Source: Isoetes taiwanensis | Lineage: Eukaryota; Streptophyta; Lycopodiopsida; Isoetales; Isoetaceae | NCBI GenBank assembly: GCA_021234155.1 | Contig: JAJEKV010000052.1 | Coordinates: 3,500,197 to 3,564,196 of the forward strand | Direction: 5' to 3' | Length of the DNA: 64,000 nt | Shown here: piece by piece, positions 10,421-21,545 of the stretch | How the letters are laid out: every line of letters begins with the position of its first letter | Numbering within the stretch: the stretch's first letter is position 1 | Notes under the pieces: model-generated | Databases searched by the model: none | Told to the model about the DNA's origin: nothing | Seen by the model: only the letters and a program-made list of their open reading frames with translations | Program-made: the position numbers and the translations under genes

Positions 10421-10975
10421 CAATTAGAAGAGCTTGCAGTAATAATCCAACTTGTATTACTTACTATTATAATAAAAACTTTTGAAAGCTTTAACAACGT
10501 TTTAAAAGAAATCTAGCTCCATGTTAGATAGTGATGCATCCGTATCTTTTGAGCTTTGAGTGGTGCTTGTTCATAGCAAGTCTGAGGGAGGAAATTGTTA
10601 AGTTGAGCATGTTTTCTCGGTATACATTCAGATCATACCTACCTCCTCAAAATGTTGTAGTGACACACTAATGTTGAAATATAATATGTGAATATTACGG
10701 GATTGCAAGATGAACACTAATAATGTCACTCTAGCAAAATTTAACATCATCTTACATTTGGATATTATAGTCCAAAAACTTTTCTACCCTTAAGCAAAGT
10801 TCAAAACCTGTTAATGATAGAACCAAGTCACTCTTCCATGCCATTGTGAACTCATGTTTTGTAATAGCATATGTCTAAATGCTCGAAAGTTCACACTTGA
10901 TAATACCATGCATTTGAACTACATTCTAGGTGATTTGTTGTGTGTAAAGCAATGTACCTTCTATTGTATTAAAAC

Positions 10976-11151
10976 AATTATAAAATCCACCACAACAAAT
11001 TCACACATACAACAATTTCAATTAATTGTAATCTTGGTGCCTTGTTCCAATATTTTGCAACTATTCTACTCTAAAGAGACATGTGCCCACAATTATAAAA
11101 TCCACTACCACAAATTCACACATGCAACAATTTGAATTAATTGTAATCTTG
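10976..11151. repeat. Direct duplication, about 58-bp unit
   Basis: 10976-11034 and 11094-11151 share AAATTCACACATRCAACAAT and the following ATTAATTGTAATCTTG, offset by about 117 bp. Confidence 0.75.
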
Positions 11152-12788
11152 AACAATCAATATGCAATAATACCTCAGAATTGTCTGTTTCTGTTTCAAA
11201 CTACTTACTGTGTTGGGCTGGTCGAGGATGTAACTGGCATTTGGGCCTCATACACATAGTGGGATGTCATACACTCGATAATCCGCCTTGCAGCATGGCA
11301 GTAAATGTGCAGTTAAACAACATCTTGAAAATGCATCCTTGGATACTCAAGCTTCGAGCTTTTTCTTATTTGGTCTAACAAACATCTTCTTCTTCTTCTG
11401 GCATCTAACAGAAGAATAGTCCTGGGTTTTGCCCTTCTAAAGCATTAACTTTGGGCATATGTGATTGTATAACTGTCATAAAGTCATAGTAAAAGCATAA
11501 CGTATTCACTTGCCCAATTCTTTGGGCATCTGTCTCTCCTCTCACATTCAGTAGGTAGTAGGACACGGAAAACATGTAAACATGAGAAAACCATAAGCAT
11601 CATATGGCTAAAAGACGATTTCACATATGGTGTTGGTTACAGGATGTTGTGATCCGCTAATTTCTTTCTCGCCATATTTTCTCCATCTATATCCATCATG
11701 AAAGTGAGATTCCGTCTCTTGTTACGAGTTTTCGGATTTTTCTGTAAAACGTTGAAGAATTACATTACTTTTAGCACGACCATTTCAATGAGATGCTTAC
11801 AAATTTGCAAATGTTTGCGAGACAATTGCATGTGCAAATGCGAGTCTTTGTCGAAAATGCTGAGAGAGCTTATTTAAAAATATTGCAAATCTAGAAAATG
11901 GGGTGATTCTGCAGAATGCAAACCTGCCATTACCATGTCTTAGGAAGCTTCGCATCAAACACCACTGTATGATAAATGTTGATGTCGTCAACACCATTTT
12001 TCCATAGCTTCATTGTTCTTTTGCTCATTTGTTCTGTGATCAATTGAAAGATCAGCTTGCCTTGCTAGCTCATTTAGAATTTTTGGTAGAACCCATCCAC
12101 AACCAATCAAAACCCTTCCAATCCAAGGTATCTGCAGCGATCATGCCATTTGGGATTATAGACTTTGTAATCGAACTAAAGCTCCATCATCACTTATTTA
12201 TGCTCCTCTTCTATTCATATTCTATTCTTGATGGGATGCTGAAGCATTTGCCTCAGTGGCCGAATTCATGCTACACTGGTCGGAATTAACATTACAATGG
12301 CAAATTGCTACTTTTCTTGTTCTTCAGTGCAAGGAAAATGACCTAAAACAATATGAAACAGAGGAAACAAAAACTTAGAACGTTCAAACCTGAATACCAT
12401 CATCAAGTAGACCACCCTCTGACTCACCATGCTCCTCCCTCTGGCTATAACATCGACATAGCCGGGCTTCTCTGCTCAAGCCCCGCAACCTTACGAAACC
12501 TAATCATTGCAAGCTACTTGTGGATATTTTGCATCAAACAGAAACCTAGAAATCCGCAATAAACTCTACGTGGTATCTTCAATAGAACAAAGGTTTGATC
12601 CATAACAAAGGTTTGGCCGGGATAGCGAAGAAAAGCGAGTAATGGCACCTCCAGGGAAGAAATAAGACCTCCTAATCATCAGGGATCTTGAGAAAAGATC
12701 GATCGCCTCTATAGTTGTAGAGCACCCTTTGGCTGGCAAAAATGGCAGGCCACATTTGCAAAATTAAAAACACGGCCACCGGATACCT
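11152..12788. other. No supported gene
   Basis: Short ORFs up to 86 codons have no recognisable motif and compete on both strands. The region may be the interior of the Helitron whose 3' terminus is at 10364. Confidence 0.4.
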
Positions 12789-12798
12789 CACTACAAAA
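12789..12798 (+). repeat. CACTA terminal inverted repeat (left)
   Basis: CACTACAAAA is the canonical start of plant CACTA elements. It is followed directly by GC-rich GGCGTC/ACGTCG motifs typical of their subterminal regions. Confidence 0.65.
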
Positions 12799-12809
12799 CC
12801 AAAGCCTGT

Positions 12810-13310
12810 TCACGGCGTCTATTACGGCGTCCGGGCGTCGATTTAACGTCGATGATCGGCGATCAAACGTCGATAAACGACGTCTATTTCGGCGTCGGGG
12901 CGTCGATAAACGACATTTATCGCGTCGCTATCGGCGCCGCAACAGCGGCGTCTTTAAGCGGCGACGGCGCGTCGTTCAACGCCGTTGCGTACATTGGGGT
13001 CGACACGCGGCGACGCTGCTGAGTGGCCCCGGTGGCCGGCCGGTGGCGTGGCGGATGACTCGGGTAACGTCGTTCAACGGCGAAAAGTACGATCATCATG
13101 TCCGGGTCTGGCGTTGGCGTTGCCGGTAGCGTGGCTGACGTGGGCACCCGCGTGTGAAACGTCGTTCAACGGCGTTGTCGGGCGTAATTGTCACCGTTCG
13201 CTGGCGTGGTATGCCGCTGCTGGCGGCTCCGGCGCCACCTTGATTAACGTCGTTCAACGACGTTGCTGACGTGGCGGCCACGCAGACAACGTCGTTCAAC
13301 GACGATTAAG
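12810..13310 (+). repeat. CACTA subterminal repeats, AACGTCGTTCAACG type
   Basis: GGCGTCTATTACGG-like and CGTCGATAAACGACG-like motifs come first, then at least five copies of CGTCGTTCAACG around 12970, 13068, 13161, 13246 and 13289. Such motifs are bound by the TNPA-type protein in En/Spm; the role here is inferred from family knowledge. Confidence 0.65.
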
Positions 13311-13318
13311 GAATTTTG

Positions 13319-13594
13319 ATAAAAAAAAAATATTTATTTAATATTATTCAATATGATTTAACGGACAGTTAATATTCATATTCAAAATTAACAAATATTT
13401 AATATAAATAAATATTTAGTAATATTTATTAATATTAATATTATCAATAATATTAATAGTATTAATAAATATTAAATATGAACAAAATAAATCGAGAATA
13501 AATATTTAAAAATTTAAAAATTCGAAAAATAGAAACAAATATTGATTAAATTATATTAGTATTCAGTATCATGGTAGATAAGCATTATTGTTTA
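13319..13594. other. AT-rich spacer
   Basis: Nearly pure A/T with AATATT/TTAATA repetition; continuous with 17276 onward once H1 and H2 are removed. No gene. Confidence 0.6.
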
Positions 13595-13595
13595 A

Positions 13596-15517
13596 CTAGT
13601 AATGGTACCCAGCCTTGCTGGGCATAAATTAGGAACCTTTAATTTCTTTCTTTTTTTATTCTCCCTTTTTTTTTCTAACCCCCTTCTCCCTCCCTTTGCC
13701 TTCCCTTTCCCCTTCCCCTTTTTTTCTTTCTCTTTTTCTTATCAGCTTTTTCCCTTTCTTTTTATCTTTCCCCGCTCTTCCCATTTTTCCACTACTCTCT
13801 TTCCCTTTCCTTTTCCCCTTCCTCTTCCTTTTCCTTTTCCTTTTCTCTTTCCCGTTTCTCATGCATTTTTTTCGTTCTCTTTTGCTTACCTTTTCATGTG
13901 CCCTTTTCTTCTTTTCCCCACCGTCTTCCTCTTGATCACGTGCCCTTTTCCCCATCTCTTTTCCCATTTCTCTCTCCTCTTTTCCTCATGCTCTTTTTGT
14001 TTTCCCTTCTCCTTTTTCCGCTTCCCTTTTCCTTTCAACTTTCCATTCCCTTTTCATACATTCCCCACCCTTTTGCTTTGCGATGTTCCCTTTTTCCCTT
14101 TCCTTTCTCTTTCCCCTTCCTTTACATTTTCCCTTTCCCGTTCCCTTTCGTTTTTCATATGCCTCTTTCCATTCCCTTTTCTCAATCTTTTTTATGTACC
14201 CTTTTTCCTTCTTTCCCCATCCTCTTCCCCTTTTTCCCCTTTCCACTTTCTCCTTTCTTGTTTGTTTTTTCTTTTCCCTTTCCCATACTCTTTTTCCCTT
14301 TCTTTTTTCTATTTCCTCACCCTTTCCCTCTTCCCTTTTTTCTCGTGCCCTTTTCTCCTTCCTCTTTTCCTCTTTTCCTATTCCTTGCTCCCTACCCTTT
14401 GTCTATTCTACTTTCCCCCCACCTTTTTCCTCATTTTTCCATTCTTTCCCTCTTCCTTTTTCTCGATGCTCTTTTTGCTTTCCTTTTTCTCTTTCTTCAC
14501 CCTTCCTCTTTTCCCTTTTTTTCACGCCCTTTCCTTTTTTCTCTTTCTCTCGTTCCCTTTTCCCAAGATCTCTTTTTCCCTTTTCCCCCTCTCTTTTCCT
14601 TTTTACTTTTCTTTTTCCCATAGACTTTGCAACCTTTTCTTATTTTCCCTTACCTTTTTCTCCTTTTCTCACCTTTACTTCTTACCCTTCTCGCGGTGCT
14701 CTTTTTCCGTTCCCTTTCCCCCTCGCCTATTCTATTCCTTTTTCTATTTTCTTTTATCTTTCCATTCCTCTTACCTTTCTTTTATTCCTTTTCCCTTTTC
14801 CCTTTTCCCTTTCCCTTTTCCCTTTTCCCTTTCATCGTTGTTCCTTTTCCCTTCCCCTCTTCCTTTTCCCTTTTCCCTTTTCCCTTTCATCGTTTTTCCT
14901 TTTCCCTTCCCCTTTTCCTTTTCATTTTCCCTTTTCCCTTTTTTCCCTTTCATCGTTTTTCCCTTTTCCCTTCCCTTTTCCTTTTCCCTTTTTCCTTTTC
15001 CCTTTCATCATTTTCATTTTCCTTTTCCATTTCCCTTTTCCGTTTCCCTTTTCCGTTTTCCCTTTCATCGTTTTCCCTTTTCCCGTCCCCTTTTCCTTTT
15101 CCCTTTTCCTTTTCCTTTTTCCTTTTCCGTTTCCCTTTTCCCTTTCATCTTTTTCCTTTTCCCTTCCCTTTTCCTTTTACCTTTTCCCTTTCATCGTTTT
15201 CCCTTTTCCCTTTTCCCTTTCATCGTTTTCCTTTTCCCTTCCCCCTTTTCCGTTTCCCTTTTCCTTTTTCCTTTCATCGTTTTTTCCTTTTCCCTTCCCC
15301 TTCCCCTTTTCCCTTTCCCTTTCCTTTCCCTTTCCCTTTCCCTTTCCCTTTCCCTTTCCCTTTCCCTTTCCCTTTTCCTTTTCCCTTTCATATTGAAGCC
15401 ATAGTCAAGATGAAATTTTAGTTGAAGACACGCACACATCATCTCCACCATTGGTCAATCAAATCCTCGACCGTCCGATTTAGGGTGCGGTCCATTACAC
15501 AACATTATAATATAAGA
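13596..15517 (-). mobile_element. Helitron H1, 1922 bp
   Basis: On the minus strand it begins TCTTATATTATAATGTT (15517 downwards) and ends with hairpin CCCAGCAAGGCTGGG, then TACCATTACTAG. It is flanked by A at 13595 and T at 15518, the A|T target rule for Helitrons. No Rep/helicase gene is present. The 5' subterminal sequence and the ATG-AAG motif before the tract match H5 (50474-52368) in opposite orientation, so H1 and H5 are the same subfamily. The interior is almost entirely a pyrimidine-rich (plus-strand) tract. Confidence 0.88.
13645..15391. repeat. Pyrimidine-rich tract inside H1
   Basis: Composed of CTTTTCC/CCCTTTT blocks. From about 14.83 kb onward CCCTTTCATCG recurs as a punctuation word, and the last part is a pure TTTCCC hexamer run (about 15315-15375). 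The very long Phe/Leu/Pro/Ser frames here are open only because CT-rich DNA lacks stop codons. They are not genes. Confidence 0.9.
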
Positions 15518-15519
15518 TA

Positions 15520-17275
15520 CTAGTAATGGTACCCAGCGTTGCTGGGCGTAAGTTGAGAGCCTCTAAATGTTTTGGGCTGCAGTGGGAAAAGCCCTATCCC
15601 TTTCCTTTTCTCTTTCCCTTTTGCTCTATCCTATATTTCACTTTTTCTTATTTTATCTACACTTTTTTTTTTCTTTTCCCGTCTTTCCGTTTTCTTTTGC
15701 TTCTTTTCCCTCTTTCTTTTTCCCGGTAACCTTTTTCCCTTCCCTTTTCCTCCTTTCCCCACCCTTTCCTTCTCCGTTTCTATGCCATTTTTCCTTTCGC
15801 TTCACCTTTTTCCATGCCTCCTCTTTTCCCCATCCTTTTTCCATGGCTTCCCTTTTCCTCAACCTTTTACTCTTTCGTTTTTTTCCGTGCCTATTTTCCC
15901 CTCTTTTCCTCCTTTCCCACCCTTCCCTCTTCTTTTTTCTGGGTGCCCTTTTCTCCCCATGCCTTTTTTACCTTCCCTTTTCCCATCTCTTCAACCTTTC
16001 CCTCTTTTCCTTTTCGCTTCTCTTTTCCCATTTTTCTCTTTTCCTTTTTCCCTTGCCCTCTCTCATTTTTCCCCTTTTTTCTTTCTTTTTTCTTTTCCCA
16101 TGCCTTTTTCCCTTCCCTTTTCCTTTTCCCATTTTTTCCGTGCTTCCCTTTTCCTCTTTTTCCCAGCCTTTTCCTCTTTTTTTCACCCTTTTTCTCTTCC
16201 CCTTTTCCCTTCTTTTCCCCCTTCCCTTTTCTTTTCCTTTTCCCATGTCCTTTTCTCTTCCCCTTCCCCGCTCTCCCGCTTCCCTTCCCTTTTCCCTTTC
16301 CCTTTTTCTTCCGTTCCCTTTTCCTGATGGATTTTTTTTTATTTTTCTCCTTTCATGATCCTTTCCTCGTGCCCTTTTTCCGTCCTTTCCTTTTCGTTTT
16401 CCCATGCCTTTCGCACATTTGTTTTCTCATCTTATTTTCCTATACCTATTTTCCTCTTTTCCCCATCCTTTCTCTCTTCCCCCCCTTTTTTTCCCTTTTC
16501 TTTTTTCCCTTTCACCATTTTTCTCTTCTCATGCCCTTTCCCCCTTTCCTTTTCTTGTGTCCCTTTTTCTCTTAGGTTCCCTTTCCCGCTTTTCCCTTTC
16601 ATTTTTCTTTCTTCTCACTTTCCTTTTTTTCCTTCCCTTTTCCCCATCCCTTTCTTGTTCCCCCTTTTCCCTCCCCTCTTCCTCATTTTCTCAACCTTTC
16701 ACTCTTCCTCTTTTCTCAATGCAATTTTTCCCTTCCTTTTCCCTCTCTCTTTTTCTTTTCCCTTTTGCTTTTTCCATGCCATTTTTTCCTTTTTTTTTTA
16801 AACGCTTCTCTTTTTCTCCCTTTTCTCATGCTCTTTTATTTCCTCCCTTTTTCCCATGCTTTTTTTCTCCTCCCTTTCCCCCTTTCTTCAACTTTTCTCT
16901 CTTTCTTTTTTCCCGTGCCCTTTCCTCTTCCCTTTTCCCTCGTGCCCTTTTCCCAGTTTTCTTTTCCCCCTCCCTGTTTCTTTCTTCTTTCCCTTTTCCT
17001 TTTTTCATGCCTTTTTCTCTTCTCTTATCTCCACCATTTTTCCTTTTCCTTTTCTCCTTTTTCCTGTGCCTTTTTGCCCTTCACATTTCTCTTTTCTCTT
17101 CCCTTTTTCGCCTTCTCCTTTACCCTTTCCCCTTAAAAGATCAAAGAATGACTAATCACGGTGGTGGTAAGTCGTGCAATAAATCTCGGCCTTCAGATGC
17201 ACCCAGATGATCTCGACCATTCAAATTAGGGCTTGATCCAATCCAAGAATTACGGTATAACATTATAATATAAGA
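15520..17275 (-). mobile_element. Helitron H2, 1756 bp, adjacent to H1
   Basis: On the minus strand it begins TCTTATATTATAATGTT and ends with hairpin CCCAGCAACGCTGGG, then TACCATTACTAG, between A 15519 and T 17276. Only the dinucleotide TA (15518-15519) separates it from H1, in head-to-tail order. The 5' subterminal region (17140-17240) resembles an internal segment of H4 at 41.22-41.34 kb. No transposition gene is present. Confidence 0.87.
15597..17135. repeat. Pyrimidine-rich tract inside H2
   Basis: CTTTTCCC-type sequence is punctuated irregularly by ATGCC or GTGCCC words (for example 15781, 15941, 16099). The complementary GGGCATGG words occur in the H4 tract. This differs from the CATCG punctuation of H1 and H5, so two tract types exist. 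Long ORFs are artefacts. Confidence 0.88.
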
Positions 17276-17933
17276 TGTAATTAAATGTTTAATAAATCTA
17301 AGAATAAAAAAATAGAATCGAGCATAAAATTAACATAACAAAAAAATCACAAATAATAAGAACAAAGCATAAAAAATTTAAATTGAATTCAATTAATATA
17401 TTTCACAATGTAATTTGCACATTACAAAATATATTAAGTCTTTAGTTGTTGCTCTCTTCTTCTTCTTCTTCTTCATTGGCCGTCTTCATTTACCGCATTA
17501 TATTGTATCGCGAACAATTAGTTCATTGTAGTCACAAATAATTATCTAATGAATGATACACACTTCATCCCCCCCCTTTCACGCCAGCATGTATGTCGCT
17601 GATGGCGCATATGATCGCTTTGTTTGAAGGCCCTTTCGCGTTCATCTTTAGCAGCCGGGCGACCAGCAAATGACGCCTATTGAGAATGAGCACCAAAACT
17701 AATGTTAGTGTTCAACTCGAGAACCTACATTATAAACCAAATTTATACTTACAAATAGCTTATCCAGAAAGCCATAACCGCCCGGACCAGGTCTTATTGG
17801 CACTATGGTCGCCCACTTGCCGTCATTACCTCGCGTCCAGTAGCTGCCTTTGTTCTAGCTTCCCTTTCTTTGATAATATGTTGGCCTTCAAACACTACAA
17901 TGCAATACAAGGACTTAGTCCACATGGCATCAT
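17276..17933 (-). other. AT-rich sequence, CTT microsatellite, possible 3' exons
   Basis: 17276-17450 is AT-rich, and 17455-17476 is a (CTT)n run. On the minus strand, around 17.6-17.68 kb, an acceptor-like CTCAATAG precedes a coding-like RPAAKDERERAFKQ stretch. Around 17.80-17.88 kb another frame reads GKLEQRQLLDARGNDGK. These may be exons or decayed parts of the gene at 17934-18381, but no complete model can be defended. Confidence 0.35.
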
Positions 17934-18381
17934 CTAATTATACGACTCATGGGAGAGATGATGTACTTGAAATGCCTCATTAGTCAACCAGATAGGCTGT
18001 GCCACTTCCTCTATCGAGACTCCTGTAGCTTTGGCAAGAGCTTTCAGCTGCTTCTTCTGATTACCTCTGCAAAATATAAATAAAATATGAGTACAATGAG
18101 GTTATAATGAAGAACGAAAGAGCCTAATACCTGGTGGCTTTAACATGTTTACCCTGCTTTGAACAAACCTCCCTCCATGAGATCTCTCCTGACTTGAGCT
18201 CGGGATATTCTGCTTCTAAAAGCTCCTTGATCCTCTCTTTTTCCTCATCATAGGCTCCCGAGTTCCATTCACCCTTGTGGACGTTATGGCAAACGCTATT
18301 TGTGACACTATTAGCCATCTTCCAAAAATTGTCGCCATCTGCGGTCTTTGTGGCGGCAACTCTTGCTACTACACTCAACAT
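17934..18381 (-). CDS. Two-exon ORF, 127 aa, transposon-associated hypothetical protein
   Basis: Exon 1 is 18381-18131 and exon 2 is 18066-17934. The 64-bp intron has a GTATTAGG donor and a TATTTTGCAG acceptor. Joining restores one frame of 127 codons plus TAG, which is good evidence that a real splice site is preserved. The protein starts MLSVVARVAATKTADG, has a charged helical middle (YDEEKERIKELLEAEYPEL) and ends NEAFQVHHLSHESYN. The family is not recognised with confidence. Its position inside a CACTA-like element next to other minus-strand exons suggests an accessory (TNPA-like) or captured protein. The real start may lie in an upstream exon at 18437-18884, because ATG 18381 directly follows an intron-like T-rich stretch ending in TTAG. 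Confidence 0.5.
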
Positions 18382-18436
18382 CGACTAACATATGAATATG
18401 TGTTAGTGAACAAAAAAGGCATAATTCAAGATGAAC

Positions 18437-18884
18437 TCACTCATATTGAAAGAGATGCCTTCGTGGAGGTGGTGCGGGTGGTGCACGATCTTTATGAGCT
18501 TGAAGAGAAGAGTGCGTCCACTCCGGCGTAAGCGACGGTCGGCTCCTGCCGTGGGGTTCATTCTCCTGCGTGCTCGGGAACGGGCCCAAGATTGAATTCT
18601 GAAGGAGTGTATGAGCTATGACGTGGAGGGTCATGGGGCGGACCTCCGCCTACTTTGTTCCTTGACGGGCGGCGCAATGTCCATTCGGGCGGGCGACATC
18701 GGTGCAAGGCATTCCACCTATCTTTCGGGTTATCGCCTCGTTGATATCTCGAGGTTCCCTGCTCTTCGTCTTCCTCGCGGATCACGAGGTCCTTTCCGTC
18801 TCTTCGCCGGTGGTGAGAAGAAGATCCGCCCATAACCACACGACGGCCGAACATTATGCATAGGAAAAGAAGGACGAACCGCAT
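18437..18884 (-). pseudogene. Probable upstream exon(s), frameshifted, low-complexity N-terminus
   Basis: One frame (18884-18558) includes MGGSSSHHRRRDGKDLVIRE, then Arg/Pro-rich sequence to a stop. A second frame (to 18437) continues as EPHGRSRPSLTPEWTHSSLQ and a Pro/Ala run, so a single-base shift near 18560 would join them. A GTGAGTTC donor-like site follows at about 18440. It could be the 5' part of the gene whose later exons are 17934-18381, but the joint frame is not fully consistent. Confidence 0.35.
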
Positions 18885-19447
18885 TTACACGCTACATTTA
18901 AAAACATTAGAGCGTTAAAATAAATGGTTAACTTACATTTTATCCTAGAAAAAATCCATACCAAATCCACACAATGGTGGAGGTGGCGGTGGTGGCGAGC
19001 TAAACCCGAAGCGACCAACTTCGCCTCTTAAAGGCCTTTGCGGGTTTAGGGATGTCAATAAGGCTACCAAACCCACGCGAGAAGTAAAGTTGTGAACAAT
19101 AGATATGCCATCGTCGCAGCATCCCATGGTTCTTTGGACATGTGCAAAAACTTACAAGTTATTTATATGGAGGCGATGAATAACATAGTAGGAAAGCAAC
19201 AAATGTTAGCAACATGGGAAGTTCATTACAAAACATTGGGATTTGAATAATTAAAAGTGTCTTTATATATTTGGTTATTAGACAATTAAAAAATTTAATA
19301 CTCTTAAACATGGCAAGATATACAATATTGTATTCATTATTTGAGTTGTGACAACAACAATTTTGACATCTCAAGGCATCCATGCACTTCATGTGTCGTC
19401 TTTGTCTCACAACCATGGTAGAAGATATTCCAACACTTTGTAAGGCT
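18885..19447 (-). other. Intergenic; short Pro-rich frame
   Basis: A 60-codon minus frame (18945-19127) ends in a run of eight prolines from a CCACCGCCACC-like repeat. Nothing else is supported. Confidence 0.4.
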
Positions 19448-20248
19448 TCAACAACCCGAGGAAGCTTTGGGTCGGATGAGAATCACGTCTTCACGTAGGC
19501 ACATCATTCTTGTTTTTTGCTCCTCCAACTTGTCAAGACGTCGTTGGTACATATGGGTTGGATTAATCCATTGGGCATTGTTGTTATTATTAAACCACTC
19601 CATTCGTCGCATAGCTTGCACGAAATCCAGAAGCATCTCATAAATATATCCCAATGCATAGACATCATGAATTTCGTGTCCCCATACACGATCATCATCC
19701 TTTGATTTCTCAAAACGGTTTCCTCTAACCATGGATATTTTGCTTGTCCATCCAGAAAGTAAGCACCGACACTTCAACAAGGGACGACGCTCTTTGGCGT
19801 AAAAATGAATTGCATTGTCCCAATCACCAATGGCCACCCACACATTTTGGTACTCATCATCAAAATGTAATTTGACTCTCTTGCAATTAAGCTTTGTGTG
19901 AGTGAAGTGGCCTTTGTGGATCTCAACGACACCTTCTGCTAGGGCAAGAGCTATCTCTGGAACATACTGATATACAACTCGCATTTTGCTCCTAAGTTCA
20001 GCGCCTATGTGTTTGTCAGTTCTTCTTGGCGCTCTAGCAATTGCATTTGACCATCTTCTAAAACGTGACAAGTTATTAGGTAAATAGTCAAACAAGTGTG
20101 CAAGTGTCTCTCCATTCATGAAAGGTAGAATCACCATTAGCCCTATGGTATCCCCACTAGAGCTAGCAACTTCATATGCAAGTCCAATGGATGTAGCCAA
20201 AGCGGGATGCGGGCTCTTGAAGCGTATGTATCTTTTGAGCCATCTCAT
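19448..20248 (-). pseudogene. Protein-kinase-like domain lacking catalytic residues
   Basis: The 266-aa open frame follows the order of a kinase domain. A hinge-like segment (LMVILPFMNGETLAHLFDYL) is near residue 40. An alpha-E-like helix (VPEIALALAEGVVEIHKGH) leads into FTHTKLNCKRVKLHFDD where HRDLKPxNxLL is expected. AIGDWDNA stands at the DFG position, and VWGHEIHDVYALGYIYEML matches the D(V/I)xSxGxxLxEL region. The catalytic Asp of HRD and the DFG phenylalanine and glycine are replaced, so phosphotransfer is not expected. An upstream frame (20253-20438) ends GWVFKGKDRA, resembling the P-loop beta strand, so the N-lobe is separated by a frameshift. It is probably a captured, decayed or repurposed kinase gene. 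Confidence 0.6.
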
Positions 20249-20252
20249 GCGT

Positions 20253-20593
20253 CTACGCCCTATCTTTGCCCTTGAAAACCCATCCCTTTGTATAGCTCAT
20301 CATCTTGGAAGTGTTGTGTTCCGTTGATCTTGATTTGATCGCATGCGATGTGTTGGTTTTTCTCCTCAATAAAAGCATTATCACATCCACGGCCTCTACG
20401 GGCATGGGATCAACAAAGATTGATATGTGATTCTCCAAAGAAAAGTGGGCCTTGCTAGGCCTCGCTCCACTAGAGCTTCCCCACGATGCAAAGCATTTTT
20501 AATTACCTCCAACCGGCGTGCATTGAGATCCGCAATGATGTTCTTGTGATCACGACGCGTCGCTTCTTTGAGGAATTCCATGAAGCTACCCAT
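20253..20593 (-). pseudogene. N-terminal part of the kinase-like gene, frameshifted
   Basis: Two overlapping minus frames. One (20593-20396) encodes a helical charged segment (FLKEATRRDHKNIIADLNAR). The other (20438-20253) has HISIFVDPMPVEAVDVIML and then MSYTKGWVFKGKDRA just before the kinase-like frame. The order and spacing suggest one ancestral protein broken by small indels near 20400-20440 and 20250. Confidence 0.45.
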
Positions 20594-21199
20594 TCCTTGA
20601 CACGAGCCTCGGCATTGGGACTTTTAAGCCGCAGACCGATGCTTCAAACATGTCTTGGGTTCATCCATGGGGTTTCCAATCATTGGCTTTACATGTGTGT
20701 CAAGGAGAGAAGTCAACATTTCTTCTTGACCGCCATTTTTGTGCTAACTCAAATTGGCACTTCCTTTTCACATGTCCGACAAAATGGTCGACACGTTGAC
20801 CGGTTTGCATCTCCGGTCCGGGACTTTCGTTAGCACATATCTCATTTATGACCATCGTCTAATCTCACTAATCATTAGTGTCTTCACGGTCGGGGCCATA
20901 CCTACAAACCAATTTAGATTCATTAATCTTGCTTTGTGACTTTTTCAAACCTTCATTATGAATCTTTACCTACTTTCTTAAGAGTTAGTTTCCTTTTAAT
21001 TTTTTTTTTTTTAAAAAACCAACTATTTAAATTTTTCTTGCTCTTAACCACTCCACATCGTTGTTTCTTTGACATCCCTAACATCTTTAAAAACAACATT
21101 CTTAACTAGAAACCCGAAAATCAATAATGCAATTTTTTCAAAAACCCCGCCCTTGTCCAATCCAGTAAAGATTTCTATTTATTGATATATTAATAAAAA
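20594..21199. other. No supported gene
   Basis: AT-rich, with a T-run near 21001. It may hold a leader or intron of the minus-strand kinase-like gene. Confidence 0.35.
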
Positions 21200-21545
21200 A
21201 AAATAAACAAAAGAGTAGGCGGTGAGCTTGGACCCGAACACCTAGTCTTCTCCACTCAAGGCGGAGAGCCGACCATGCCCTTGTCCAAGTCTCCCCAAAT
21301 TTTTCTAAACTAAATACATTAATCAATAAAATTACAAGAGTAAGCGGTGAGTTTGGACCGGAACACCTAGTCTTCTCCACTCAAGGCGGAGCCGACCATG
21401 CCCTTGTCCAAGTCTCCCCAATTTTTTATAAACTAAATAAATTAATAAATAAAATTAAAAGAGTAAACGGTGAGCTTGGACCCGGAACACCTAGTCTTCT
21501 CCACTCAAAGCGGGCCGACCATGCCCTTTGTCCAAGTCTCCCCAA
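21200..21545 (-). repeat. Three tandem copies of a repeat of about 122 bp
   Basis: CACCTAGTCTTCTCCACTCA followed by AGGCGGAGCCGACCATGCCC recurs at about 21240, 21365 and 21489 with AT-rich spacers. The reverse complement (CCTTGAGTGGAGAAGAC) matches the three-copy repeat at 59.99-60.28 kb, where it lies in a possible intron. Confidence 0.8.

Noticed and set aside
13596-15517. H1 considered as a CACTA or hAT element
   Set aside because: No terminal inverted repeats or target duplication; TC/CTAG ends, hairpin and A|T insertion fit Helitrons.
13602-17210. Very long plus-strand ORFs (up to 600 codons) rich in Phe, Ser, Pro and Leu
   Set aside because: They lie wholly in CT-rich tracts that contain almost no TAA/TAG/TGA. 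Several frames are open at once and repeat the same residues, and they lie inside Helitrons H1 and H2.
18609-20833. Plus-strand ORFs overlapping the kinase-like region and its neighbours
   Set aside because: They are antisense shadows; the minus frame alone shows the kinase-domain order.
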